This document shows positions 53,004 to 63,846 of a DNA stretch of 64,000 bases, one piece after another. The position numbers and the translations under genes are program-made. A model generated the notes under the pieces. That model did not search any database, had not been told where the DNA came from, and was given only the letters and a program-made list of their open reading frames with translations. The DNA comes from Septoria linicola (taxonomy: Eukaryota > Ascomycota > Dothideomycetes > Mycosphaerellales > Mycosphaerellaceae). The DNA is taken from contig CP099426.1 in assembly GCA_024114885.1 (NCBI GenBank), positions 1,550,001-1,614,000 on the forward strand. The letters run 5' to 3'. The stretch's first letter is position 1. Every line of letters starts with the position of its first letter.

Positions 53004-53531
53004 CAAAACAACATTTTTGCCATTTTGGGACAATCTTCGACCTCCTACGCTTACCTTCGTCCCAAGCACCTTTGCACTATCTCAGTAGTGTCAAACAACG
53101 TACTTTTGATCCTCTTGCATCGCTAATGCTTCATGTATAACCCAAAAATCCGATCGGAGATGCTTTTGCGATTTCTCATCGAAGTGAACCTTTGCGTCTT
53201 CAGGTCGGATGGATGACCAGCACTGTCCAGCTGTAGCGAGAGCATACTCCCCAGCTCTGATAACTTCTACTCTAGCATGCCCATACTCAGAGGAATAAAA
53301 TGATGACCACAGTGAAGTCACATACCGGCTACAGACACCTTGACGAGGTCTTAACTTATACGAGACACAATCAATGACTATACACTGATGTTCGACTATC
53401 TACCATGCGTGATCAATAAGTTCTGTACGGTTTACCAAGTCATTCCAGCGGGATAAATTTGCAGTGGCAAGATATAGAGATCTTGGCAGGTAATCCCACT
53501 GCGGTACCATGACTGCCTGCATATCACCCAC

Positions 53532-56500
53532 TCACGCCTCAGTAGCGATGCCCAATGGTGACGGACCGAAGTCAGATGTGCCCAAGTGCTCATCCCAGTC
53601 ACACCACTGCGGGAACTCAGTCTCTTTGGCGGGTCTGGCCCAATACGTCCAGAGCGTCAGAGGAGTTGTCCAGCGAGGCGTTCTTGAAGGACACTCTGGC
53701 GGCTCGCAGTACTGATCGGTGAAAGTGGTGGCGCGCGGTAGTACGTATCCCGCCTGCGTCATCGGAATGACGGTCGGCGCAATCTTCCCTTTGGGGTCTG
53801 TCATAGTATTGTTGAATGTTATGGTTGTGGTCTCGGGTCCCCCCATGGTCATGTCTCGGCACAGCGTGCCAAACTTTATCGCTGCTGTGTGTTTGCAGCC
53901 TTTGCTGCGTGCGATGTTGGTCGCAACAACCATATCGCATGACCTATAGTGTGGGCGAGGCGTCGTCGGCGAGGGCTTGGGTTCCATTGCTGAATGCCGG
54001 ACAGTCGGTAAAGGTGTGATGTATCGAGCCGATCTGGTTGGACATTCTGGCGGCTCGCAATACTGGTCATTAACAGTGGTAGCATTGCTGTAAGCTGGGC
54101 CACATCCGGTCATGATAGCTGGCGGCCGAGAGGTCTCTTTTGGTTCAGAGTTAGCTGGTCGAACCGTCTCAAATACGGCGCAGGTTGTCGATGTGCTTGA
54201 TTCGAGCGACTCGTGACACAGGATCGACGAGGCGATGCGGTCCTCGAACTTGTTGGCATCGATCTCGCCTCTGGTCCCGGAGCGAGGCAGGAAAGAATTG
54301 ACCTGTACGTGAACCTCACACACGATCTTTGGTGCAGGCGGCCCGCACGCGTCACCTGGCATAGTGGTATTGAGCGCTTTCGCGAGCTCGCAAGAGGTAT
54401 CCTTTCCGTCCTTTCGGATCATCCTCTCGTCCTCGAGTGGCTGAACTTTGCCCGTGTGCGGGCTGAAATGCATGACAGGACCCCACGGCTTGCCCGAAGC
54501 ATCGAGAAGCTGCACCAAGGAACTACCTCCCTTGCGGACAGGCGGCGGAGGCGGGTCACTCTCGGGTGCATCATACTGCTTGTCACTTGGTTGCCACCCT
54601 CTAGGAGGCCTGACTTGAGGTGGTCTCGGAGGTTGAACGGGCCCCTTGCCTTTCGGTCCCTTCGGCGGAGCGTTCGGATCTGGTGGTGGCGGATCGACGA
54701 CGACTGAAGTGCGCACCTGCATATCCAGTGCCGAGAGAATGTCTGATGAGTCCACATAACGCGAACTACACATCACGATGTCGCTGGAAGTCCCGTATTG
54801 CGTGGGCACCGTCACGCCAAAGACGGAATGCTTGAAGACATCCAATACAGGTCTTCTGAAGCGATCTTGCAACACTTTCAACCCCCAATCTTTTCCTTTC
54901 CCTTGGTACGTCGAAGCCCACTTGTTACCAAACCTGCCCACGTTTTGCAGGTCGCGTGCTGTGAGGTAAATTGGCGTGGTTGGCAGATTGTTTCCTAGAC
55001 CACCCATGACCTGATAGCGTCGGATGCCTCTCTTCTCCAATTCTTGTAGCGCTGGGGAGTTCATCTCCATCGACTGAGACAGTCGATTTCGCAAAACCTC
55101 GCCCGGACCCTTCCAGTAATCGAAATTCTCGATGTAAGCCATGTGTCCCGGAATGCCTCCAGCAGCCTTAACCTCTTCCATCATCTCTGTTGCAGCTCTG
55201 ATATCCTCCTTTAGCCAACCAACTTCTTCGCCTCTTGGTAGGTGAGTAGGATACTTGCCAGCCCAGCGACTGCGCTTGATCTGTGCTTCTCGTAGTGGAT
55301 CGTTCGTGGCGCGAATCCACTGGCTCATAGTGGTATTTCCAATTTCTTCCATTTCTGGAGGTAGCATAGTCGCCTCTGAACACCCTTAAAAGGTGCTCCC
55401 ATCCCGGAGTACTCATTAGCCTGCGATCTTCTTGCCGGAATGCCGGCTTATTCAACAACTTCTTGAATTTCTTGGGATTGCGATACTTGGGCTCTATTTG
55501 AGGCCAGGTACGTTTGCCTGCCTCAAACTCGCGTCATGTCTGGCTTTTGAAATTGATCTTGCCTCCCCATCTGGTCGTGCCGTCTGGCATATTGGCGAGA
55601 TTGTACGTCGCAGGCGCACTATTCGTGCTGGGAATGAGCTTTCCCGTGCCAAAGAGACCGCCAAAAATGCTGCCAAACACCTTCCCAACCTTGCTGACAG
55701 GCTTCCAAGGAGAAGGCATATTGCCCTTGGGCGGGTTTGGCTTCGGTGTCGCATTCGGCGCTGGATTTTGCTCGGGCTTGGGATCTGGTTTTGGCTGCGA
55801 CTGTGTCGGCGGCCTCGGAGTGGGTCGAGGTGCATCACTTGGTCTCACATCCGGGTCTGGCTGCGGTCGGTCTGGGTTGGGCTTGGGATCTTTATCGGGA
55901 TCGACATTAGGCTGCGGTTGTGGTTGTGGTAGAGGCTGACTCGGCTTGTCAGGCTCAGCGTCCCCAGGGACCGACTCGGCACTTGGATGATCTACACCAT
56001 CTACAAGAAGCTTGTAGTTCTTCTTCAGGTCTCTCCTGTTCTGCTCGGTGATGAGGTCTCTATTATCTCCGTTCTTGATGTCAGCGCGATGAATCAAGGC
56101 GGCCTCATCTTCTAAAGCTTCGTCGCTCTCGACATAGTCTGCAGAGCTGTAGGTTTCGATCACAGCAGCCATGCCTCGAGATCCAGCCATGATCGCATAA
56201 GGTGCTAGAGCAAGTCACTTCTCACGCAGACCGCAACTATCATCTCCATGTATCTGGACCTCCTTTTCGACCGGCTGCATCGCTGGCCTTATGGTAGCTA
56301 GTGGCGTTGTTCTCGACGTCGATCGTGCTGAGGAGGTCGAAGCGAGCAGTACTGAGCTATCGGAAGCCTTGCTAGACACGGAAGGCGTGTACCTTTCACT
56401 GCTTGCTGTGGTAGAGTCCGAAGAGACTCGACTCGTTTCATGTTCTGTAGTGCTCTTGGAAGTCCTTGTCGGTAGCATAGATAGTGTGAGGGAAGTAGGC

Positions 56501-57012
56501 ATACTTGTGGAAGGCGAAGTCGTCAACGTCGAAGATATGAGGCCAGCACTAGCCGGCACGACAGTCACAGTGCTGCCAGCGTGCCATCTTGTCATTGTCG
56601 TGGTAAACGCCTTTCCGGAGCTGGTTTGAGGCGTGTCCTCCGGTACGAGAGTGACGGTGCTGCCTGCATGCCATCTTGTCATGGTCGTGATGAACTGATC
56701 CACTGAACTACCCTCGACACTTTGCATCGATGCAGATGTTGTGAGGCCGAGCGACTGCGTGGTGAAACTGTCACTGCGAATCAGAGGGCCAGAGGTAGAC
56801 GACGGGAGAGATTTCAACGTCGTGGTCGAGGCCGGAAGTTCTATGAGGGACATTGTAGAAATTGGGATTGCTGCCGTCTCAGCAGTCGTTTTCATTGTCC
56901 TAGTCGAAGCTGTCTTGTCTCCAGGGCTTGAGCTCCAGGCAGAGGATACTGGAGAACGAGTCGTGGCCGTGGTTATTGCCACAAGAGCAGAGAGCAAGCC
57001 CTTGAGTCGCAT
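53532..57012 (-). CDS. Large mosaic secreted/surface protein, exon joins not fully resolved
   Basis: Three long minus-strand frames (57012-56215, 56190-55534, 55367-53532) probably form one gene. A signal peptide (MRLKGLLSALVAITTATT) starts a Ser/Thr-rich part with two copies of TTMTRWHAGSTVT. An 87-nt intron at 56139-56225 (GTGAGA...GCAG) has the right phase to pass the TGA at 56213-56215. Next comes a Pro/Lys/Gln repeat-rich part (PQPQPQPNVDPDKDPKPNPD) and WGGKINFKSQT. Between 55536 and 55367 the reading continues (WPQIEPKYRNPKKFKKLLN) but contains a TGA and a frame change I could not explain with good splice sites. The last part has DQYCEPPECPxR twice and a Pro-rich linker. Possible readings are a spliced gene or one recently damaged. 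No known enzyme domain is recognised. Confidence 0.5.
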
Positions 57013-57762
57013 CCTGGGAAGTGCAACGAGGAAATTTTTCCTCTGAGGTGAGAATGTTCACTCAGCGCAAAGGTCGCACAAGTCGAAAATGACAGCAGAC
57101 TCAGGTACAGCAAGGAGTCCTGAAGTTCAGCCTGACCATGCAGCATGTCTTGAGTTCAGCGAACCGCGGACACAAGTGTGGGGATGTACCAAGAGTATAC
57201 GCTGTACAATACATCCCAGCATGATTTTTGCGCGCAGAATGGCCTTGCCTCGATAGTCATGCATTAGAGTCCTGGGATCCACGCAAGTCCCGAATTCTGC
57301 CAATGTACGCCCCACGCGCGCTGCTTCCGTGCGCAGGGCATCAGCTGGAGCAGCGAAACCAGCACGTCTTGCCGCATCCGATTGCCAACTGGTGGTTCGT
57401 CCAACATTCATAGAGGTTCCGTGACTTCGTCTTCCTCTTAGCTCCTGGAAATCAAGACCATCACTCGAGCCTCTCTCGTTGAGCTCGGTCAGACAAGGGA
57501 CATTTACCAGCAATACGCGTAATTCCAGAACTTGAGCGCAGGCCACAATCACATGCTAAGGAAGCAGTCGCAGCGCCGACTTCAAGGTCAAAAGTTTCGT
57601 GCATTCATACATTTCTCCTGTCGATACTTACAATTGCAGTCCTGTATTGCGCCCTTCTGAAAGACGCTTCCCCGTCAGAACTCCATAATCCCATGTTAGC
57701 CAACACCTCGGTCTTGCCTATGCTCTCTCGCATGCAGAACAGATCAAGAACTAAGGTTGCAC
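57013..57762. other. Intergenic, no supported gene
   Basis: A 141-codon minus-strand frame (57552-57127) has no recognisable domain or homologous pattern. I do not call it. Confidence 0.45.
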
Positions 57763-58290
57763 CTAAGGTCCCTGGACCTTATTATCTCCAGTCGCCTGCT
57801 GATACGAAGGCGGTGGCGCGTCGTCCCCATTACTCGGTCCCGCCTGCGAAGGCTGCACAGCAGAAGGAGCAGGCGCCGGTTGTGGTTTCGTCTGTTGCCT
57901 AGGAAATTGAGCATTCGGGGCGCTCGCATTCACTGTGCCATAGCTCGCGCCCTGCTGCCTGCCGCCCTGCTGTGGAGCGTACTGTGGCTGGCCGTTCGTT
58001 TGGACGTAGTAGTACGTTACTGTGCCCTGCTCGGCGTCGTGCTGTGCGACTTGCTCGTATGTCGGATCGGGCGTGACGGAAATGATATACCAGGCGTGGA
58101 GGAGTCCTGGGAGATATGCGAGACCTGCGAGAACGTTAGAAGTGGATCGAAAGACGTTGCTTGCGGGTGGCGTACAGCAGAGAGCAATGTTGATTAGACT
58201 GTCCGCTGAGCAGATGCCCCTCTTGACCCAGACTGCCAGTGGTGGGAAGAGGATGGCGATTAGCCCGAGGAGAATGTCGCTGCCGCACAT
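57763..58290 (-). CDS. PMP3/UPF0057-type plasma membrane proteolipid with long tail
   Basis: Small two-helix membrane protein of the Pmp3/Sna family, which affects membrane potential and salt tolerance in yeast. Exons 58290-58176 and 58124-57763 with a 51-nt intron (GTACGC...TTCTAACG...CAG) give 158 aa. The family core is restored at the splice: LLGLIAILFPPLAVWVKRG, then SLINIALCC|LAYLPGLLHAWYIIS. The tail of about 100 residues is Gln/Pro-rich, as in Sna4-type members, and ends with PPPSYQQATG, a possible PPxY ubiquitin-ligase site. The Met at 58290 is chosen because it begins the core. The intron is a multiple of three without a stop. Confidence 0.88.
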   Translation of the reverse strand: MCGSDILLGLIAILFPPLAVWVKRGICSADSLINIALCCTPPASNVFRSTSNVLAGLAYLPGLLHAWYIISVTPDPTYEQVAQHDAEQGTVTYYYVQTNGQPQYAPQQGGRQQGASYGTVNASAPNAQFPRQQTKPQPAPAPSAVQPSQAGPSNGDDAPPPSYQQATGDNKVQGP

Positions 58291-58547
58291 GGTGATTTGC
58301 TGTGCGAAATGTGCTTTTTCGAAAGGTGATCTCCAACAGGCAGAAGACAAGAGAGAGAGCGCGCGCTCTTGAATGTTGCCGCCTGCTGTCTCGTGATGCT
58401 GTCGCACAAGATGCACCGCCACCACACCATGACGACTTTCCGGGATTCCGCCGTCTTCCCGCTGTCTCCCGTCTGTGGCGTAGATCTTTGTCAACTTCAC
58501 TTCTAGAACGCCAAGAGAAAACATCAACCATCACAAGACCCGTCACA
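58291..58547. promoter_or_regulatory. Shared divergent promoter of the PMP3-type gene and mtr3
   Basis: 257 bases separate the two start codons. No TATA element stands out. Shared control is only inferred from the layout. Confidence 0.45.
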
Positions 58548-59510
58548 ATGCAAGCCGATCGCCGCCGCATCAATGCCCCGTCAGGCGGCACTGCACCTCC
58601 AATCTTCGAGACACCCCAAGGAACCAAAATCTCAAGACCAGTACGATCCAGAAAAGCAGACGAACACCGCAAAATCTTTCTCCGGACAGGCGTCGTTCCA
58701 ACAGCAAGTGGGAGTGCATATTACGAGATTTCACCCGAGCCCTCACAGTCTTCGAAGCAATTCATCACACCGGTATCGTCAAATTTGAAGATTTCATGTA
58801 CTGTTCATGGACCACGACCTTTGCCTCGAAATGCAGCTTTTAGTCCGAATCTACTACTCACAACACACGTCAAATTCGCTCCTTTCGCCACGCGGGTAAG
58901 GAGAGGCTATGTTCGAGATGCGAGTGAGCGGGACTTGGGCGTGCATCTTGAGACTGCGCTACGTGGTGTGATTATTGGAGAGAGATGGCCGAAGGCGGGA
59001 TGTGAAGTTGTGATTACAGTGTTGGAGGGTGAGGAGGATGGCTTCTGGGCGGATGACAGCAAAGAAGGCAAGGCTGGAGGTTGGGGAATGATGAGTGTGC
59101 TTGCTGGCTGTATCACGGTCGCGAGTGCGGCATTATGTGATGCTGGAATCGATTGTGTGGACCTTGTGTCTGGAGGTGTGGCGGCTTTGGTGAAGGGAGA
59201 AGACGGGAAAGAAGAGCACCTGCTTGATCCGTCGCCACCTGAGCAGGATATCAGGGCGGCTTGTGTGATTGGGTACTTACAATCACGAGATGAAGTGACG
59301 GAAATGTGGATGAAGGGCGATGCTGGAGCAGACAGCGAGACGCTGATCGACAATGCCGTGAGGGCTGCTGTATTGACCAGGACCGTGCTTGCTGATGCGG
59401 TAAAAGAAGCGACAGAGCTTAAGTTGAGCAAGTTGCCGCAGACGGCCAGTGTCGCGGCGCCGGTGGAGGGAAACAAGGCACAAGGCAAATATCTGCTAAT
59501 GACTGGATGA
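58548..59510 (+). CDS. mtr3: Exosome complex subunit MTR3 (RNase PH-like)
   Basis: Structural ring subunit of the RNA exosome (3'-5' RNA processing and decay). A single exon gives 320 aa from the Met at 58548 (MQADRRRINAPSGGTAPPIF); the frame is open back to 58302 but that part overlaps the divergent promoter. The RNase PH fold is seen in AYYEISPEPSQSS..KISCTVHGPRPLPR, then LLLTTHVKFAPFATRVRRGY, ERDLGVHLETALRGVIIGERWPKAGCEVVITVLE and GCITVASAALCDAGIDCVDLV. As in eukaryotic ring subunits, phosphorolytic residues are not obviously complete. Confidence 0.88.
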   Translation: MQADRRRINAPSGGTAPPIFETPQGTKISRPVRSRKADEHRKIFLRTGVVPTASGSAYYEISPEPSQSSKQFITPVSSNLKISCTVHGPRPLPRNAAFSPNLLLTTHVKFAPFATRVRRGYVRDASERDLGVHLETALRGVIIGERWPKAGCEVVITVLEGEEDGFWADDSKEGKAGGWGMMSVLAGCITVASAALCDAGIDCVDLVSGGVAALVKGEDGKEEHLLDPSPPEQDIRAACVIGYLQSRDEVTEMWMKGDAGADSETLIDNAVRAAVLTRTVLADAVKEATELKLSKLPQTASVAAPVEGNKAQGKYLLMTG

Positions 59511-60049
59511 GCTTGAGGGCTGCTTGATGCCGGGGAAGATCATGAGGGCGGCGAGAAGGAACCCATTCTCTCGTGAAGAAGATCCATTGACGCTTTGTCC
59601 CAGCTGGGTAACCGGGTAAAGTCTGTTGGGGAGTCGCGCAGCAGTAGCCACCTACAGCACAGCAGGGTCTGATCCGAATGCTAGCCGCCATGAAGATGCA
59701 CCAAGACCCGCACACCGCCCAGCAATGAAAAGACAAGGAGGAGTGCAGCCAGAGAAAACTTACGGTGCCCGATGAATACTTCAAAGATTACTCGCTAAGC
59801 TTAGAAGACAAGCGTTGCAACGTGAGGTGAACAGCCAAAATCGAGCAAGGCGGCGCACAAAGTGAAGCAAACATTGCCAAAAGGTTCGATTCATGCTTCC
59901 ACGTACTTCTTGCCTGCATTGACCTTCCATTCCCTCGAGACTCTTCTTCTCCACCCGCTGCTTTAGCTTCGAGTTCAATGTCCTCCCTTGGCGATAAGAT
60001 ACAACATGCCCAATACAAAACTTGCCGCAGCTGTGTCAGCGTCCAGTAG
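59511..60049. other. Intergenic with a possible small minus-strand membrane ORF
   Basis: A minus-strand frame with one hydrophobic helix (MWVVIVPIIYWTLTQLRQVL, start near 60077) runs to 59788. It overlaps the start of the F-box gene antisense and shows no recognised family. I do not call it. Confidence 0.35.
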
Positions 60050-61265
60050 ATGATTGGCACAATCACTACCCACATCATGCCCATCGATGTCTTCGCAAGA
60101 CTTCTCGGCCGCGTACGGGAGAAACGCTCACCACAAACGTCTCGGTGGCCGACACCTACAATCACCACGCCCTTGAATCCTCTCTGTGCACTACCGACCG
60201 AGATAATCCAGCACATCGCGCAAGAGTACCTGCCAATCGAGTCCCAAGCAGCACTAGCATTTTCATGTCGCCGGCTCAAGCACATTCTTGGCACTTCTAG
60301 TTGGCTCCTACTCAGGCGCGATCCAGTGGAAACAACAGCATCGTCGCGCCAGGCACTCGAAAACTTCCTGCTCCTATTGTCGCGAGATCTCGAGTTGGGT
60401 CCTGGGATCGTCTGCTTTAAACATGTGATCATCCACAAGCGCCGCAATCGTCCTAATTGCATGCTTGGTGTTCTGTCACGAGACCGGAAAACATGCGATG
60501 CTCGAGTCGACCTCCCTTTCCAGCTCTACGGGAAGCCCGGCCTTTCGTGTGAAGACGCTCAACTTGTCATCGCAGGAATTCAGAATCCATCAATGTTGAC
60601 GAGATACACTAGACTCACAGCGGACTTGGGCTGCTGCGTACAGAGGTCTCTCCCCGGTGCATACCACAACAGCCGTTGCAGCATACCTATGACAGCGCCC
60701 CCTCGCTGCGATTGCGCATCGTACCCCAAAGTTGTCTCCGGCAATCTGGTGATTGCTATGCAGCTGAGGGTACTGCTGAGTACAAACTATCTGGTGCCTA
60801 AGTCTAGAGAGGGTCGATATGAGCCGGACCCGGACATACGACTCGATGGCGGGAAGTGCACATTGAAGATACACAAGCCGAATGAGGCTGTTGGACAATG
60901 CTGTGGAACAACGGTTCGTGTGACCCAAAGTGAAAGTCGAATGAGCGTTCACAGTGAAATTTCACGTACACATGCACGGCGACCGGACCTTACTATCACT
61001 GGATCTGTTCATGATGCCGAGCGATGGCTACTATGGCGGCCACAAGCCTCAGGAAGTGGACGAAGCTTGGGGGTTTGAGGTCACCAGGATGCGCTGCGAA
61101 AGACTCAAATCAGCGCTGCGCATGAAAGAAGACAATTTCAGCGCGATGATCGACCAGAATTTTCAGGATCCTGATGAGCAGATCGCGGCAATATGGCCCT
61201 GGTATGCGCGGAGGAGGCCATCCAGGCAGTTTCGGGAAGAGCTGAAGCGGGCCTGGTCCACGTAA
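60050..61265 (+). CDS. F-box protein gene with an unresolved frame break
   Basis: The first frame (60050-61078) has a F-box-type helix pair LCALPTEIIQHIAQEYLPIE, then AALAFSCRRLKHIL, at about residues 45-75. F-box proteins recruit substrates to SCF ubiquitin ligases. The sensible reading leaves this frame at about 60950 and continues in another to 61265, with FHVHMHGDRTLLSLDLFMMP and DEQIAAIWPWYARRR; the first frame past that point looks random. A 37-nt segment (GTGTGA...CACAG, about 60918-60954) has the right phase to be an intron but is shorter than any other here. Alternatively the gene carries an indel. The start could also be the Met at codon 10. Confidence 0.55.
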
Positions 61266-61431
61266 CGAATGACACCACCACAGCCTCCGCATAGTTGAGC
61301 CTGTTTACCAGTCAAGTTGCGGCATAGAGCGGAGGAGTATGATGTAAGCGTGAGGAAGTGCTCATAATGGTAGCCAAATTCAGCTTGGATGCGAGCTATT
61401 TGACCTGTGCCTGCCTTTGTAGCATGAGGAA

Positions 61432-63846
61432 TTACCCTTGCAGCGCCGCAGCAGCCGCAGCCTCCAAGTCGCCAAACGACTCGATCTCCATCTCCTGCTC
61501 GCCCAAGTCTTTCCTCTTGCCCTTCTCCTGGAACCACTTCGGCTTCTTCTGCGGCCTTTCATCTTCCTCGCTCTCGCCTTCACTGCTATGATCGTCTCTA
61601 GTGTCGTTCAAGAAGCTCGCGAAATCGTCTCTCGCATCCTCCAAGCCAACGCCACCGTCTTCGCCCTCATCCCCACTACCTTCTTGCGCAGTTGACCTCT
61701 CTTTCTCCTTCCTCTTCTCCCTCTTAGCCCTTCTCTTCTCCTTAGCCAGCGCCTTGTCCTCAACGTCAGCCTCGGCAGCGCGTTCAGCTTCTCTCTGCAA
61801 GAATCTCTGCCTCTGTTCTTCCGCTTCGCCCTTAGCGCGGAAGTCGTCTTCATTGTCCAGCTCGTACAGTTGGTGCGCGTTGCCTTCGTCGTCAAAGACG
61901 AGCTTCTGTCCCTTGTCCTTGAGTTTGGTGAGCTTCTTCTTCGACTTGAGAAGCTTTTCGCGGCGCTTAGAATCCAGTACGAGAGGTGTCTTGGCTCCAG
62001 GGATGTTGATGGTCTTGATGCCGACCGCATCCTCCTCATCAGCTGACTCCGAAGCATCTGAAGGGTCTTCACCTGCTGGTATACGACGCTTGACCGCGAA
62101 GAGATCGTCATCGGATACCTGCTCTCCGTCAAGCCTGTTAATGTCGGCATCGTCATCGCGAACCAGCTTCCGATTGTGCTCGGCCAGGATGTCTTGGTTC
62201 TGGCGCTCGAACATGCGATCATATTTCGTGCGCACGCCGTCCTTCTTCTTCGCCTTCTTGTCCTGTTCCTCGTCCTCATCCTCCTCATCTTCCTCATCCG
62301 AATCACGTAACCGTGCTTGCCGAGATTCGTTCTTCTTGCGTTTCTGCTCCTCTGAGTCTGCTTTCAAAAACTTGATCCGCGGCGCACCAGGTAGTCCTAT
62401 ACTCGAAGCCCACTCGTCCAGCTTGTACTTCTCGAGCTTGAAAATCTCCTTGTCTTTCTGTACGTGTATACTCTTCACATAGGCGACGAACGATTTCATG
62501 CCCAGTTGCTTGAGATGAGGATCCTGAAAACACATGTTCTGCAGCTGGTTCTTGATGCTCTGTTGTTTCTTTTGCCGTACGTTGATTCGCTCGATCGGAA
62601 TCTTCTTCTGCTCGAGGCGTGTAAGCATTCCCTCTTCTTCGCTTGGGTCCAGAAATAACACAGCCCGTCCTTCTCTTTCGTAACGTGCTGTCCGGCCGAC
62701 TCGATGAATGTAAGTATCTGCGTCTTCGGGACAATCCACTTGCACGACCCAGTCCACAGCGGGAAAGTCCAGTCCTCGCGCAACTACATCTGTAGTGAAG
62801 AGACAGCTATGCTTGGCCTTGGCAAACTTCTCTGTCGTCTCCAATCGAGTCGTCTCCTTCATTCGTCCATATAGATGTAGAAGGGGAATACCTGGCTGCA
62901 TATGTCGGAAAGCTTCGAATACAAAGCGCACCTGCTTCGTTGCTGAGAGGAAGACGATGATCTTTGACTTCTTTGCTGACTGGATGAAGGACCACAACGT
63001 GTCAAGCTTCTCCGGCAGAGGCGTGATCACGTAGTTTTGCTGCAATGTCTTGGGCGTAGCAGAAGCAGCGGCCTCATGGACAGAGATGTACTCCGGTTCT
63101 TTCAATGACAGACGTGCCAGATCAGACACCCTTTTGCTTTGAGTGGCGCTGAACAGCATGGTCTGCCTGTCCTTTGGCAGATACTCCAGAATCGCATCAA
63201 CAGCATGCTGAAAGCCCATGTCCATGATTCTGTCTGCCTCGTCCAGCACCAACATCCTCAAGTTGTCCGCATTAAAGCCTGCAGTCTGCTCCAGATGCTG
63301 CTTTATTCGACCCGGCGTGCAGACCAGTATGTTCATCCTTAGCAGCGCATCTGCTTCATCTCGGACACTCTTTCCACCAATGACCAGCCCAGCCGAAAAG
63401 AGATGCCCTTTGCCTCCGACCTTTCTCAGCACCTCAAAGATCTGGATCGCCAGCTCTCTCGTAGGCGTGATGATCAGAGCCCCAAGTCCTGCATCGCCAC
63501 CCACACATTGAGCCCTGTACAAATTCTCAAGAACTGGCACTATAAAGGCCAACGTCTTTCCACTGCCAGTCTTCGCTGCACCCAGAATATCTCGTCCTTT
63601 CAATGCGAGCGGGATCGCTTTGGCCTGAATGTCGGTAAGAGTGCTGAAATGCGACGACTTCAGTCCTGCTTTCGTCGGATCGGAGAGGGGAAAATCGGTG
63701 AATGTTTCGAATTTTGCTTTTAGGTCGAGATCTTGGACTGCCGACTCTAATGCATCAACGTCCACATCGTCTCGTTTTCTCTTCTGCCCTCGTGCCTGCT
63801 TTTTGGGCTTCGTGGGCTTAGTGCGCCCTGTCAGTATGGGAGCCAT
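61432..63846 (-). CDS. dbp4: ATP-dependent RNA helicase DBP4 (HCA4)
   Basis: Nucleolar DEAD-box helicase for release of U14 snoRNA from pre-ribosomes during 18S processing. A single exon gives 804 aa, normal for the family. Motifs in order: Q motif region FTDFPLSDPTKAGLKSSHF, GAAKTGSGKTLAF (I, about 89-101), TPTRELAIQ (Ia), VLDEADRIMDMGF (II), LFSATQSKR (III), TDVVARGLDFPAVDWV (V) and YIHRVGRTAR (VI). The C-terminal half contains the DBP4-type segment with YVKSIHVQKDKEIF and long acidic/basic charged stretches. The N-terminus MAPILTGRTKPTKPKKQARG is basic. Confidence 0.95.
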   Translation of the reverse strand: MAPILTGRTKPTKPKKQARGQKRKRDDVDVDALESAVQDLDLKAKFETFTDFPLSDPTKAGLKSSHFSTLTDIQAKAIPLALKGRDILGAAKTGSGKTLAFIVPVLENLYRAQCVGGDAGLGALIITPTRELAIQIFEVLRKVGGKGHLFSAGLVIGGKSVRDEADALLRMNILVCTPGRIKQHLEQTAGFNADNLRMLVLDEADRIMDMGFQHAVDAILEYLPKDRQTMLFSATQSKRVSDLARLSLKEPEYISVHEAAASATPKTLQQNYVITPLPEKLDTLWSFIQSAKKSKIIVFLSATKQVRFVFEAFRHMQPGIPLLHLYGRMKETTRLETTEKFAKAKHSCLFTTDVVARGLDFPAVDWVVQVDCPEDADTYIHRVGRTARYEREGRAVLFLDPSEEEGMLTRLEQKKIPIERINVRQKKQQSIKNQLQNMCFQDPHLKQLGMKSFVAYVKSIHVQKDKEIFKLEKYKLDEWASSIGLPGAPRIKFLKADSEEQKRKKNESRQARLRDSDEEDEEDEDEEQDKKAKKKDGVRTKYDRMFERQNQDILAEHNRKLVRDDDADINRLDGEQVSDDDLFAVKRRIPAGEDPSDASESADEEDAVGIKTINIPGAKTPLVLDSKRREKLLKSKKKLTKLKDKGQKLVFDDEGNAHQLYELDNEDDFRAKGEAEEQRQRFLQREAERAAEADVEDKALAKEKRRAKREKRKEKERSTAQEGSGDEGEDGGVGLEDARDDFASFLNDTRDDHSSEGESEEDERPQKKPKWFQEKGKRKDLGEQEMEIESFGDLEAAAAAALQG

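Larger units (their letters stand above)
52616..53531. other. Region between tRNA-Gln and the mosaic gene; possible small minus-strand gene and tRNA relic
   Basis: Two minus-strand frames, 53321-53091 (EYGHARVEVIRAGEYALATA) and 52899-52702 (PSVFSDRFGSVVRTKRDMPH), look mildly coding. They could be exons of one small gene with a GTACGT donor near 53103, but I cannot define acceptors. On the plus strand a 13-nt copy of the tRNA-Gln 3' end lies at 52991-53003. Confidence 0.35.

Noticed and set aside
56213..56215. TGA followed by C, considered as programmed stop readthrough
   Set aside because: The context is TGA CTT rather than the TGA CTA readthrough motif, and an 87-nt intron with correct phase removes it.
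58302..58547. N-terminal extension of MTR3
   Set aside because: It would extend through the divergent promoter to the PMP3-type gene; the Met at 58548 begins the family-like MQADRRR sequence.
59788..60462. 224-codon minus-strand frame
   Set aside because: It runs antisense through the F-box gene, has Arg/Ser-rich shadow composition over most of its length, and no recognised domain.
61601..62482. 293-codon plus-strand frame rich in Ser/Leu
   Set aside because: Antisense shadow of the charged C-terminal half of dbp4; composition is the complement of Lys/Glu codons.
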